A DNA stretch of 64,000 bases from CAWARU01 sp963784575 (GCA_963784575.1 CAWARU010000001.1:2170001-2234000); one strand, 5' to 3'. Counted from the stretch's first letter, positions 37,214-47,156 are shown. The notes: a model not told the origin generated them from the sequence alone. Program-made: numbers and translations.

Positions 37214-39185
37214 TTAACGAAAACGTTTTATTGCCTGTTTCGGAGAATCTGTTTTGTCTGCAGATTCGTCTGCCTGTTCTTTAGTAGATGCAATTTGTTC
37301 AGGAGTCGCTTTGCTTAGATAAGAGTTGAGATCACATTTTTTAATAAAACTATTATAAATCCAGACTTTTGCACACACTAAGTCCCCTTCCTTTGGTATA
37401 GCAAGTGCACATCCCGGAGGTGTAGAGGACACTTTTCCTGGTTCCTGCACTGCATTACCATCAATCATGTGCTGTTCTAACACCCAAAAGTTTAAGTCTA
37501 TATTATGTATTGGATCGAGTCGCACTCTTATCCAATATGCCTGTTTGCTAAAACATTTTTCTAAACCAGGGCCACCAGTCACGGGAGTGATTTTTCGGCA
37601 AATCCCTTGAATATAAGATTCATTGCTTCGAAGATCTCCTTGCGGATCCTTATTTTTTTCATGCGGTAATATTCCATGAATAAATTCATAACCCGGGCAA
37701 TAAGGATATGGCCTTTGATCAGTTTCCTCTGCCGCATGCATTTTTTCTTGATGTAATTTTGAAATTACTTCGGGAGTGTCTGTAACGTCTGTTGCTTTCT
37801 CTACATCTAAGCCAAGGGATGCCTTGTCTTTCTCTGAGAGGTTAAAACTTTTAGCATCAGACAAGGTTATAGGCTTAGGTTTACGAACACACCAAGACGC
37901 AATGCCTGCCATGAATATCTCAAGTACATCTCCTGATTCAAAATCTTCGTAATGGCTGAAAAAACTGATTGGGTATGATGTTAAACTGAGTTTTTTAGCT
38001 TTGGTATCGAGTAATGCACGAGCCGCAGCTTCTTCAGGCTTTTGAGCCTCCAGGGCATTCAGGCAATCCTTCTGATCAGAATTAAGTATCGTTATGTTTA
38101 AGCAGCATTCTAAGGAGTTTTGAAAGATAAACACTTGCTGAACTTTGCAATAATATTGAATTTCTTTATTTACTGCTACCGGATATATAGCATGAATTTC
38201 GGGATCTCCAGCCACAATAGAAAGTAGTGTATACATAAAGATTGAGTTGCCTAATCCCACTTTTGCTGAATAGAGGGGACCCGATACTGCTCTTCCATTA
38301 GAATAATGCTGGCGGTTTGCAATAATTTCAAGACCAGGAACCTTGGTTTGGATATCGCGTAGCCAATTACGGTTCATATATTTCAAAACAATTGGCATAA
38401 TAACATTTTTATTCCCAGTTACCGATAGCCAGTGCTTGGTATGATAGGCTTGATCATGAATTAAAGAAACGGTAATTCCACGGGCTTTAAGTTTTTCTAT
38501 CATCATTTTAGAATCCGCTATCTTATTTGATTCTAGTATTTGATAAATTTGGCTTGCGCTAGGACGTTTTGTGGGATCCCTTTGAATACAGTCCAAGAAT
38601 CAACGACCGCAAAGCCTTAGGGACCCATTTTGGCAATTTTATTTTAACATCGGCAAATAACACCTTTTCAGATTGTAAATATCGTTCCAATAAAAATTTA
38701 GACAGTGCCCGGCTATCGTCTGGTCTTTTCATTAAACTGCTATTCCGACACCAACCATCTTCCCAAGAACCACCCGTTAATAATACAATCAAAGTATGAG
38801 CGAAATGAAGTATATCGGAAGCTTTACTGAAACAATTTTCACCCAAGCTTTCCTTATCCAAACTTTCTGGCGCCACTGCTCTTAGGGTTTTGGTTCTTTC
38901 AGCTTTGAAAAATTCTTCTGCATCTTGTTGTGGATTTTGGCTTAAACGAGCCGAGCTGAGATTGCCATGAACTTGTTCGTTTTCATGCAGCGAGCTCAAT
39001 TTTTTGGCGACAGTCATAGCAAAAGTGAGTATTGGTTCAATTTTTTCTGGATTCGAAGTACTCCAATCTTGTTTTGCTTTCAATTTAGCATCATGCAAGA
39101 TTTTTTTGCTGATTTCATCCAAACTCAAAAGAATGGATTCTAATCTCTCTCTATTGAGAGATCTATTTTTTTCAGCTGATGTCAA
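37214..39185 (-). pseudogene. Pseudokinase C-lobe-like protein with unknown C-terminal region, frame broken
   Basis: The 5' part encodes HENEQVHGNLSSARLS (catalytic-loop position, Asp lost), then ASDILHFAHTLIVLLTGGSW, equivalent to the DVWSFG helix. Near 38594 an extra G moves the frame, after which DCIQRDPTKRPSASQIYQIL completes the kinase fold and about 430 unknown residues follow. These share no family I recognise and contain several cysteines. The kinase half parallels the upstream gene (39295-41478), so the two are related by duplication. The 5' end has no clear start: a TTG at 39185 lacks a ribosome site, while the frame is open back to 39347, inside the upstream gene. The two may therefore be one longer gene split by a frameshift. 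Confidence 0.65.
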
Positions 39186-39294
39186 AGACGTGATAGAAAC
39201 AATTTCTGATCTCTCTTTTGAAGGAACCGGATCCTTGTCTTCTTCATCGTCAAATATTTTAATAGAAGCTTCAATTAATTCTTTTACGCTGGAA

Positions 39295-41478
39295 TCATTT
39301 AAAAAAAGTTTGCAGCCTTCTATTAGGCAAGGTGATAGAGAATCTCTCTAATGCTTGTCCAAAATCAGCACCATTCTGAACCAAGTCAAACGCAGTTTTA
39401 AATTGTCCGTCTCGAAGAGCAAGATGGAGGGCAGTGAATCCCGATTCAGTTCCGCTTCCCGGAATAGCAGCATCAAGTTCTTTGCAGCCTTTTTTCAATA
39501 AACTTCTGACCAGTCCCCACTGCTGCTCCATTGCGTATTCTAGGATTGTCCTCTTTTTCTGGACTATTTTTTGAGTTTCATCAGTTTCTTTAGCCTCTTT
39601 CGCTTCTCTAACTTTTTTTACTTCTGCTTTACGCTTTAGCTGGCCTGAATCTAAAACAAGCATAAATACTGCAATTTTATCTCGGTATGTTGAATCTGAA
39701 TTACTCATAACACGCCAGCTCATAAATTGTTTTGCATTGAGTTTGCTGGTGAGTGCAAAAGCATTATACTCTTTAGGGTGCAGATAAGGTAAGATCTGAC
39801 GCATCAACGCATCAGGCAGGCCTATCAATACCTTGGCTTGTTTGGGACGGCTCTCTCGGTCACAACGGCATTGTTCTGATTCACCCCCGCACCACATCTG
39901 CAATTCTCCAAGTCGCGGTGGTTTTTTCAATAGTTTTTTAGGATTATTTTGAGTATAATCATCCAATTCTTCATCCGAGTACAAAACGGTTCCAAGAGCA
40001 AAAGAGGGCAGATGACGGATACCATAGAAAGGGGGAATTGTAATGCTATTCCAATTAAATAAGGGATCATTACAAAAATGGTGGAGCGTGTATTCCAATT
40101 TGGCTCGAGTTCTCTTTGCTAATTTTGAATTGAGTAACTCCACAGCCAAACCTTTGGGTATTGGTTGAATTTTATCTCGAATGGGTATAATTGTATCGGG
40201 CAGTTTTTCGGACAGAATTTTTGACTTGCGCGATTTCGGATCATATTTTTTTAATATCTCAGCCTGCACTTTGTTTGTATAGAGGTGCTCATATATACCA
40301 CCAGGACGCAACTCTTCTTCCTCTGCTATTAAGTCAATACAAACATTGCTTAGATTTATCCAGATCTTTGGCTTTTCTAATACTGGAATAAAAGATTGCT
40401 TAAATTTTCTAAGTTCTGTAGCAATGATCTCTATTCTCGGCCGTTTCGAAGGCGTATAATTCAAGCATTTAAGGATAATCTGAGACAATGCGTCTGGACA
40501 CCACTTCGGTATATGATCTTTTATAACTGCGTAGTCATTTTTTACAGCTTTTAAATATTTGTAAAATGTGCGCCTCCGATCTGAATCGTTTTCTTCATAT
40601 TTGCTCCAATTATTTTCCCAAGAACCGCCAGTAATGAGTTCAATTAATGCATGTCCGAATTGGAAGACGTCTGAGGCAGTACTGAATTTATCTGAACTGA
40701 TGAAACATTCTGGAGCTCGGACTCTTTTAAAACCTGCGCCAGTCACAATCTTTGCTACATTCAGACCAATTCTCATGTGGTCTACAGAAACATCTCCATG
40801 CACAATACGATTTCTATGCAAATGTGATAATCCATCTGCCACCCCCAATGCTAGATTCAACAGATCGATTACCTCGTTCTGTGAGTGTTTAAGAAATCTC
40901 TTTTTTCTGACAGCTTTTTCTTCAAAAGGTGCAAACAGCAGAGCAAAGGGCAATATTTCCCCATTCCCCATTTGAACGTTGCAGGTAATCCCAAATGGGC
41001 CAATAACATTAGGATTGGCTGCTGCGCAACGTTCCAAGAGTCTCCTTGCATCACAGTGTTCCAATTGTGGGACAATAAGTATTGCTTTTCTGCCAATGAC
41101 GGAAGCGCTGAAGCAACGTGACCACGCAAACATGCACAAACCTGCAGTTTCTGCCGGAAGATTTTCCAGGATATTTTGAAAGTCTCTGCCTCTTAAGAAA
41201 AATCGGAATGGAAATTCATCAATTCTTTGCACTTGCATACTTATCATTGCACGAGCGAGTGCAACTGAGGGAGCTTTGATCAAAGCCTCTTGGCCTATTT
41301 CTAAATTGCCTACTTGATTAATCAAATCTAAAGCAGTGTTTATATCTTGTTCAGTGCCGTCATGGCCAAAAAAATACTGGAAAGCAGCATCTAGAAATGA
41401 ACCTGCTGATCGCTCTATCGTATTGATCCTATCTTGCTCGAGTTTTGATTCTCCAATTTTTTCAGGTGTTGTGCTCAT
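39295..41478 (-). CDS. Pseudokinase / F-box-like / ankyrin protein, putative effector
   Basis: 727 residues from the ATG at 41478, which has GGAG seven bases upstream. Residues about 120-370 resemble a protein kinase: HRNRIVHGDVSVDHM in place of HRD, no DFG, RAPECF at the APE position, ASDVFQFGHALIELITGGSW and NYTPSKRPR. Loss of the catalytic Arg/Asp context and DFG suggests a pseudokinase. About 556-595 (LIGLPDALMRQILPYLHPKE, then ALTSKLNAKQFM) fits an F-box. About 647-715 forms ankyrin units (LEYAMEQQWGLVRSLLKKG, GFTALHLALRDGQF). F-box plus ankyrin suggests recruitment of host ubiquitin ligase, as known for Legionella AnkB; this is inference. The gene lies between cydB and cydX on the opposite strand. 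Confidence 0.8.
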   Translation of the reverse strand: MSTTPEKIGESKLEQDRINTIERSAGSFLDAAFQYFFGHDGTEQDINTALDLINQVGNLEIGQEALIKAPSVALARAMISMQVQRIDEFPFRFFLRGRDFQNILENLPAETAGLCMFAWSRCFSASVIGRKAILIVPQLEHCDARRLLERCAAANPNVIGPFGITCNVQMGNGEILPFALLFAPFEEKAVRKKRFLKHSQNEVIDLLNLALGVADGLSHLHRNRIVHGDVSVDHMRIGLNVAKIVTGAGFKRVRAPECFISSDKFSTASDVFQFGHALIELITGGSWENNWSKYEENDSDRRRTFYKYLKAVKNDYAVIKDHIPKWCPDALSQIILKCLNYTPSKRPRIEIIATELRKFKQSFIPVLEKPKIWINLSNVCIDLIAEEEELRPGGIYEHLYTNKVQAEILKKYDPKSRKSKILSEKLPDTIIPIRDKIQPIPKGLAVELLNSKLAKRTRAKLEYTLHHFCNDPLFNWNSITIPPFYGIRHLPSFALGTVLYSDEELDDYTQNNPKKLLKKPPRLGELQMWCGGESEQCRCDRESRPKQAKVLIGLPDALMRQILPYLHPKEYNAFALTSKLNAKQFMSWRVMSNSDSTYRDKIAVFMLVLDSGQLKRKAEVKKVREAKEAKETDETQKIVQKKRTILEYAMEQQWGLVRSLLKKGCKELDAAIPGSGTESGFTALHLALRDGQFKTAFDLVQNGADFGQALERFSITLPNRRLQTFFK

Positions 41479-41564
41479 AAAGTTCTCCAAAATTTACTGA
41501 AATTATTAATCTTTAAATAATGAATAATGATTTTAATGTGTATTTGCTCTTTATTTCGTAAATA

Positions 41565-41768
41565 TTGTATCTTATCAATTTAGAAATTCTATCAATTTTA
41601 CATAATTACCGCAACAAAGTAAATCAACCAACTTCATGTTATCTTATTCGGCCTTTTAAGAAGAAAATCCGAGATTTTTATAGATTTCTTGATGGATTAA
41701 TAGCTCTCCCTAAGGAATTGGAGATCGAGTATAATAATGAAGTGAAGAAGATTAAAGAGGAGAGGTGA
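41565..41768 (+). pseudogene. Possible C-terminal remnant of an Rpn-family nuclease
   Basis: A 67-codon frame whose end, RDFYRFLDGLIALPKELEIE followed by a Lys/Glu-rich tail, resembles the C-terminus of Rpn/PD-(D/E)XK transposase-like nucleases. The catalytic N-terminal domain is absent and the start has no ribosome site. Best read as debris of a mobile gene at the edge of the inserted pseudokinase block. Assignment is by pattern memory only. Confidence 0.35.
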
Positions 41769-41850
41769 GCTACTCAACTACAACGGAGCGAATTGGCCGT
41801 CAAAAATGTAAGCTACTGTTAAATTCTCTATGGTTCAAATGAGGTATAAA

Positions 41851-41991
41851 ATGTGGTATTTTACTTGGATATTGGGTGTTTTATTCGCTTGTGCCTGCGG
41901 CATTATCAATGTCATGTGGCTTGAGCAAGAAAATATTTTGGATGAAAGCAAATCGAAAGAACTTAACTACAATAAACCGAAATCGAAATAA
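41851..41991 (+). CDS. cydX: Cytochrome bd small subunit CydX (YbgT-like)
   Basis: 46 residues: MWYFTWILGVLFACACGIIN followed by VMWLEQEN, the exact pattern of CydX (MWYF.WILG...A...GIIN..W.E). One transmembrane helix. GAGGT precedes the ATG. CydX stabilises the haems of cytochrome bd and normally follows cydB directly. Here 4.7 kb separates them, filled by the pseudokinase genes on the minus strand, so it must now rely on another promoter. Confidence 0.9.
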   Translation: MWYFTWILGVLFACACGIINVMWLEQENILDESKSKELNYNKPKSK

Positions 41992-42240
41992 GGAAAATCA
42001 GGATTTTAGAAACCTCTCGATTCGAAGTTCACAAAAAGTAAAGACAAACCAGCAAAATTCTATTATAATAACCGCCTTAATCTACATATATTTATTTTTT
42101 CGTAACTGATCAGACCCAATCAGAATTGCTTCGAAACGTTCGCAATGCATGGGAACTTTTTAGAGCCTGAATAGTTAACATTTTCTCATTTGCCTTAGAT
42201 TCATTATTTATCTTCACATACGTTATAGATGGAGAATCAA

Positions 42241-43518
42241 ATGACTACACCACTTGCAGCACGATTAAGACCTCAAAAACTTGACGAATTTACTGGCCAG
42301 AAACATTTACTGGAGCACGGTAAACCCCTGTGGCAGATGATCGAGGGCGGTGCCCCTTTGCATTCTATGATATTTTGGGGCCCGCCTGGGACGGGAAAAA
42401 CGACATTGGCAAGGATTATTGCGAATGCTTCGCATGCACAATTTTTAAGCCTTTCTGCCGTTATGGCGGGAGTGAGGGAAATACGAGAAGCGATGCAGAC
42501 AGCAGTGGAAGCAAAACAACGTTCCAATCAAAATACTTTACTTTTTATCGATGAAGTACATCGCTTCAATAAGGGACAGCAAGATGCATTTCTGCCATTT
42601 GTAGAAGAGGGTATTGTTACCTTTATCGGTGCTACTACCGAAAATCCATCCTTTGAATTGAATAATGCCTTGCTGTCCCGATGCCGAGTCTACGTATTAA
42701 AGTCCTTCCAGCAGGATGAAATCTTAGAAATTATAGATCGGGCTATGGTAACGCTTTGCAATAATTTGCCACTGCAATTTGAATTGGAACTTCGGACACG
42801 ACTGGCAAAAGCTGCGGATGGCGACGCAAGACAAGCACTCAATATGCTGGAACTTTTGTTCGCGCATTGTCCGATAAAGGATGGCGTAAAAACTGTGGAC
42901 GATGCAATCTTGCATCAAGTGATTACTGGCAATGTACGGCGTTTTGATAAAGGAGGAGATTCATTTTATGATCAAATCTCCGCGCTCCATAAAGCTGTTC
43001 GAGGATCTTCGCCAGATGGCGCATTATATTGGTTGGCACGGATGTTAGATGGCGGCTGTGATCCTTTATATATTGCTAGAAGAATAGTCCGGATGGCGAG
43101 CGAAGATATAGGGAATGCAGATCCCAAAGCACTCGGCCTTGCACTCAATGCCTGGGATGTTCAAGAACGTTTGGGATCTCCGGAAGGCGAGCTTGCATTG
43201 GCACAAGCAGCAGTGTACTTGGCTGTTGCACCAAAGAGCAATGCAGTTTATACGGCTTTCAATGCAGCCAAACAAGATGCTCAAAATGAAGGATCTCTTG
43301 CAGTACCTATACATTTGCGCAATGCTCCTACAAAATTAGTAAAATCCCTAGGATATGGCAAAGAGTATCGATATGATCATGATGAAGAGAATGCTTTTGC
43401 ATCAGGTCAGACATATTTTCCTGATGAAATTGGAAAGAGAAAATATTACTTTCCAGTTTCGCGTGGTTTAGAAATAAAAATTGCGGAAAAATTGAAATCG
43501 TTGAGAAATCATGAATAA
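42241..43518 (+). CDS. rarA: Replication-associated recombination protein A (RarA/MgsA)
   Basis: AAA+ ATPase of about 425 residues acting at stalled replication forks. LAARLRPQKLDEFTGQKHLL at the N-terminus, Walker A WGPPGTGKTTLA, Walker B LFIDEVHRFNKGQQDAFLP and GATTENPSFELNNALLSRCR are diagnostic. The ATG at 42241 is chosen over 42229 because GGAG lies six bases before it. Intact. Confidence 0.95.
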   Translation: MTTPLAARLRPQKLDEFTGQKHLLEHGKPLWQMIEGGAPLHSMIFWGPPGTGKTTLARIIANASHAQFLSLSAVMAGVREIREAMQTAVEAKQRSNQNTLLFIDEVHRFNKGQQDAFLPFVEEGIVTFIGATTENPSFELNNALLSRCRVYVLKSFQQDEILEIIDRAMVTLCNNLPLQFELELRTRLAKAADGDARQALNMLELLFAHCPIKDGVKTVDDAILHQVITGNVRRFDKGGDSFYDQISALHKAVRGSSPDGALYWLARMLDGGCDPLYIARRIVRMASEDIGNADPKALGLALNAWDVQERLGSPEGELALAQAAVYLAVAPKSNAVYTAFNAAKQDAQNEGSLAVPIHLRNAPTKLVKSLGYGKEYRYDHDEENAFASGQTYFPDEIGKRKYYFPVSRGLEIKIAEKLKSLRNHE

Positions 43519-43588
43519 TTTTTTACTATTTTTACAATACTTTTTGCAATTTTTGAATTATAGTGAAGAAATGTAAATTGAAAAAGTC

Positions 43589-43618
43589 TTGCATTTTTCA
43601 AAAAAAACTGATTATAAT
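43589..43618 (+). promoter_or_regulatory. Sigma70-type promoter of the small gene at 43677
   Basis: TTGCAT (43589) and TATAAT (43613) with an 18-base A-rich spacer, about 60 bases upstream of an AAGGAGG ribosome site. A near-consensus -10 box. Confidence 0.65.
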
Positions 43619-43676
43619 GCATTGACGTTTTGAAGTAGGGGTTAAACATTCATTGTACTCAAGGAGGAGCTGTGAT

Positions 43677-43916
43677 ATGTCGACATTCTATGATCCTTAT
43701 GACATTTTAAAATTGGTGAGCGTTTCAGAGCTAGGTGAGGAAAACAAACTCCATACCACCAACAATATGGAAGAGCTCTCAGAGTATTCTAAGCCGGATC
43801 TCAGTTCCGAAGATCTGAGAGAATCAAACGATTTGGTTACTCTTACATTTTGTCATTTAGGAGATCCTATGGATTCGCTCTATTATGATTTTTGGGATGG
43901 GTATTTCCACAAATAG
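43677..43916 (+). CDS. Small acidic hypothetical protein (79 aa)
   Basis: Begins MSTFYDPYDILKLVSVSELG and ends DSLYYDFWDGYFHK. Strong AAGGAGG site ten bases before the ATG and a good promoter support expression. Rich in Asp, Glu, Ser and Tyr; no signal peptide or membrane segment. No family recognised. It stands alone between rarA and the repeat cluster. Confidence 0.65.
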   Translation: MSTFYDPYDILKLVSVSELGEENKLHTTNNMEELSEYSKPDLSSEDLRESNDLVTLTFCHLGDPMDSLYYDFWDGYFHK

Positions 43917-43992
43917 GCTAGGCATGTTAAATATGTTAAGTATGAGATATGCTAGAAAAGGTGGTTTGCCCTATGCCAGGGATGGCGTCTCG

Positions 43993-44057
43993 AAGGGTCA
44001 GATCTTTAATTGCAAATTCTATTTAAATTGAATTTACAATTAAAGATTCTGACCCTT
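43993..44057. repeat. Palindrome with GGGTCAG arms
   Basis: AAGGGTCAGATCTTTAATTG at 43993 pairs with its complement ending at 44057 (one bulged base), around an AT-rich loop that is itself partly palindromic (AATTTAAATT-like). The GGGTCAG ends link it to the elements at 10.2-17.8 kb. Confidence 0.75.
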
Positions 44058-44124
44058 TAGAGCAGTAACTATTCGTAACTGTTCAGGCATGGGAGATCCG
44101 GTGTGGGAAAACGTCCAGATTTTA

Positions 44125-44290
44125 GCAATCTCGCTTTAAAAAATTAACAAAATAGCGGAGTTTACAAATAGTAAATGAGCAAATTTTGTTAATTTTTTAA
44201 AGCGAGATTGCCACAAAACGGCAGGATAGCCGTTTTGGAAACGCCGAATAGGCGGAGCCCAAAGGTCTCGAGCGCCATGGACGGCGCGAG
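44125..44290. repeat. Four consecutive hairpins downstream of the atp operon
   Basis: First, a perfect 29-bp inverted repeat (44125-44153 and 44183-44211) starting GCAATCTCGCTTTAAAAAAT with a 29-base loop. Second, CAAAACGGC/GCCGTTTTG (44214-44237). Third, CGCC/GGCG (44242-44254). Fourth, CTCGAGCGCC/GGCGCGAG (44267-44290). The cluster follows atpC (minus strand) and may terminate the atp transcript. The long perfect repeat looks like a miniature mobile element. Confidence 0.75.
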
Positions 44291-44325
44291 TCAGAAGATG
44301 GGCGTTCAAGGACAGTGCAAGAACG

Positions 44326-44751
44326 CTAGCGGTGGTGTTTTTCGCGGAGCTTCTTGAGGGCACGCAGTTGAGCTAAAGCTTCCAATAACTGGCTTTGTGC
44401 CCTTGCATAATCAAACTCCGTCGCTCTGCCAGCCAAAATTTCTTCTGCACGACGCTTCGCTTCCATCGCTTGTTTTTCATCGACATCTTTGGCACGAATT
44501 GCCGTATCCGCAAGAACAGTGGTTGCTTTCGGTTGTACTTCAAGCATCCCGCCAGAAATATAAAAAACATCTTCTTGACCGTTTTGCTTAACTATCCAAA
44601 CTGGACCGGGTTTTAAGGCCGTGAGCAGGGGCGCGTGACCATGCATAATTTCCATATCTCCCATAACTCCTGTCACGAATAATTTTTCGACTAAGCCGGA
44701 AAAAAGTTCCGCCTCTGCGCTCACGACATCAAGATGAAAACTAATCGCCAT
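44326..44751 (-). CDS. atpC: ATP synthase epsilon subunit
   Basis: 141-residue F1 central-stalk subunit. HLDVVSAEAELFSGLVEKLF, GDMEIMHGHAPLLTALKPG and the C-terminal helical pair with AEEILAGRATEFDYARAQ are typical. Epsilon couples and inhibits rotation. Last gene of the nine-gene atp run, 35 bases after atpD. Intact. Confidence 0.96.
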   Translation of the reverse strand: MAISFHLDVVSAEAELFSGLVEKLFVTGVMGDMEIMHGHAPLLTALKPGPVWIVKQNGQEDVFYISGGMLEVQPKATTVLADTAIRAKDVDEKQAMEAKRRAEEILAGRATEFDYARAQSQLLEALAQLRALKKLREKHHR

Positions 44752-44786
44752 AATACTGAATACCTAATCCTAATAAAGAGCCCACC

Positions 44787-46169
44787 CTATAGTGATTTGG
44801 CCTTTTCTATTGCTTCCTCAATGTTGCCGACCATATAAAAAGCTTGTTCAGGCAATGCATCGTATTCACCCTCCACAATCCCCCGGAAACCTCGAATGGT
44901 GTCCTTCAGTGATACATATTTGCCAGGGGATCCCGTGAATACTTCTGCCACGAAAAATGGCTGAGAAAGAAATCTTTGGATCTTACGAGCGCGCGCTACC
45001 GTTCGTTTATCTTCATCGGAAAGTTCATCCATACCTAAGATGGCAATGATGTCTTTGAGTTCTTTATAGCGCTGTAAAGTCCCTTGTACCATGCGGGTAA
45101 CATCATAATGTTCTTGCCCGATCACCAAAGGATCAAGTTGTCGGCTGGTGGAGTCTAGAGGATCAATGGCAGGATAAATACCAAACTCTGCAATTTGTCG
45201 CGATAAAACGACTGTCGCATCCAAGTGTGCAAAGGTTGTTGCAGGAGAAGGATCGGTTAGATCGTCTGCTGGCACATACACTGCTTGAATAGAAGTAATG
45301 GATCCTGTTTTGGTAGAGGTGATCCGCTCTTGCAATGTGCCCATTTCTTCCGCCAAGGTGGGCTGATAGCCTACAGCTGATGGCATACGACCGAGAAGCG
45401 CTGAAACTTCCGTACCAGCCAGGGTATAACGATAAATATTATCAATGAAAAGCAGCACATCGCGGCCTTCATCACGAAATTTTTCTGCGATGGTAAGACC
45501 TGTCAAAGCAACACGCAAGCGGTTACCCGGTGGTTCGTTCATCTGTCCATAGACTAACGCAACTTTATCCAACACTTTGGATTCTTTCATTTCATGATAG
45601 AAATCGTTTCCTTCACGAGTTCTTTCACCGACACCTGCAAACACTGAGTAACCACTGTGTTCCATTGCGATATTACGAATGAGTTCCATCATGTTGACGG
45701 TTTTACCCACACCTGCACCACCAAACAAACCAACCTTACCGCCTTTCGCAAAAGGACAAATCAAATCAATGACTTTAATGCCTGTTTCGAGTAATTCTTC
45801 ATTGGCTGCTTGTTCGCTAAAGGACGGGGCAGGGCGGTGAATAGGTGCGAAATCCTCTGCGCCAATATCGCCTTTTTCATCAATGGGTTCGCCCAAGACA
45901 TTCATGATGCGTCCCAAGGTTTTCTTGCCCACAGGCACAGAAATGGGGCCGCCGCTGTTCACCACTTTTAAACCGCGCCGTAAGCCATCAGATACGCCCA
46001 TGGCGATGGTTCGAACCACGCCGTCGCCGATTTGCTGCTGCACTTCAAGTGTTAATCCGAGATTTTCTACTTGTAAGGCATCATAAATATTGGGAACGCG
46101 CGTTCGCGGAAATTCTACGTCCACCACCGCACCCATGATTTCTACAATTTTGCCTGTTTGCTGCTTCAT
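44787..46169 (-). CDS. atpD: ATP synthase beta subunit
   Basis: 460-residue catalytic F1 subunit. Walker A GGAGVGKTVNMMELI, GERTREGNDFYHEM with the catalytic glutamate, Walker B DVLLFIDNIYRYT, and PSAVGYQPTLAEEMG. Length as in E. coli (460). Intact; lies between the frame-broken atpG and atpC. Confidence 0.98.
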   Translation of the reverse strand: MKQQTGKIVEIMGAVVDVEFPRTRVPNIYDALQVENLGLTLEVQQQIGDGVVRTIAMGVSDGLRRGLKVVNSGGPISVPVGKKTLGRIMNVLGEPIDEKGDIGAEDFAPIHRPAPSFSEQAANEELLETGIKVIDLICPFAKGGKVGLFGGAGVGKTVNMMELIRNIAMEHSGYSVFAGVGERTREGNDFYHEMKESKVLDKVALVYGQMNEPPGNRLRVALTGLTIAEKFRDEGRDVLLFIDNIYRYTLAGTEVSALLGRMPSAVGYQPTLAEEMGTLQERITSTKTGSITSIQAVYVPADDLTDPSPATTFAHLDATVVLSRQIAEFGIYPAIDPLDSTSRQLDPLVIGQEHYDVTRMVQGTLQRYKELKDIIAILGMDELSDEDKRTVARARKIQRFLSQPFFVAEVFTGSPGKYVSLKDTIRGFRGIVEGEYDALPEQAFYMVGNIEEAIEKAKSL

Positions 46170-46196
46170 TTTTCACTTTCCTCTATCCATTATCCT

Positions 46197-47074
46197 CTAT
46201 TTCGAAACCACTAGTACCGCTGCTGCGCCAGCGACAATTTCTGACAATTCTCGCGTAATCGAAGCTTGTCTTGCTTTGTTATACATCAATTGCAAGTCAT
46301 CAATCAGTTCTGCTGCATTTTCTGAGGCGCTTTTCATCGCGACCATTCGTGCTGCTTGTTCGCTGGCAACATTTTCTACAATGCCTTGATAAACTAGAGA
46401 TTCAATATAGCGAATCAAAACAGCGTCTAAAAGTTCTTTGGCATCTGGTTCATAAATATAATCCCAGGATATTGGGACAATTCCTCTCCCCCAGTATCAA
46501 TGATCGGCAAAAGCATTTCCACACGTGGTTTTTGGGTCATGGTATTTATGAATTCACTGTACACCAAATACAAGCTATCAATTTCTTCCGCATTGTAGGC
46601 ATCGAGCATCACTTTGACAGTACCAATAACATCAGAAATACCCGGCTTATCCCCTAGATGCGAAATAGAGGCTACCACATTGCCCCCATGCCTCTTAAAA
46701 AAGCTTTCCGCCTTGCGTCCAATGGTGCAAATTTCGATGGGGATATTTTTTTCATCCCAAATCCGCATGGCCTGCACTGTGGCTCGAAACAGATTGACAT
46801 TCAAGCCGCCGCAGAGACCTCTGTCGGTAGAAATAACCATAAAACCCACTCTTTTGGGCTCGCGCTCAACAAGATAGGGATGTTTATATTCAAGACGGCC
46901 TGATGCTAAATGTGAGACCACCGTACGTATGCGATTGGAATAGGGACGAGAAGCAATCATGCGCTCTTGGGCCTTCCGCATTTTACTCGCAGCCACCATT
47001 TCCATCGCCCGAGTAATTTTTTGCGTATTTTTGATACTTTTTATTTTGGAGCGAATCTCTTTAGCGCCTGACAT
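46197..47074 (-). pseudogene. atpG: ATP synthase gamma subunit, one-base deletion
   Basis: Gamma is the rotating shaft of F1. From 47074 MSGAKEIRSKIKSIKNTQKI and STDRGLCGGLNVNLF are normal up to GGEELSQY. There one base is missing (about 46470) and the frame stops as PGIIFMNQMPKNF. The next frame continues exactly as expected: SWDYIYEPDAKELLDAVLIR, ASEQAARMVAMKSASENA and YNKARQASITRELSEIV. A full product would be about 290 residues. ATP synthase without gamma cannot work, so either this is a consensus error or the complex is lost while the other eight genes remain intact. Confidence 0.95.
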
Positions 47075-47156
47075 CTGTTTTCCTTTGTTTTCCTAAAATT
47101 TAACCCACACTGCAAGTGTTTTTTTGAAACTTTCAAGCGCAGCTTTAAGCTTTTCT

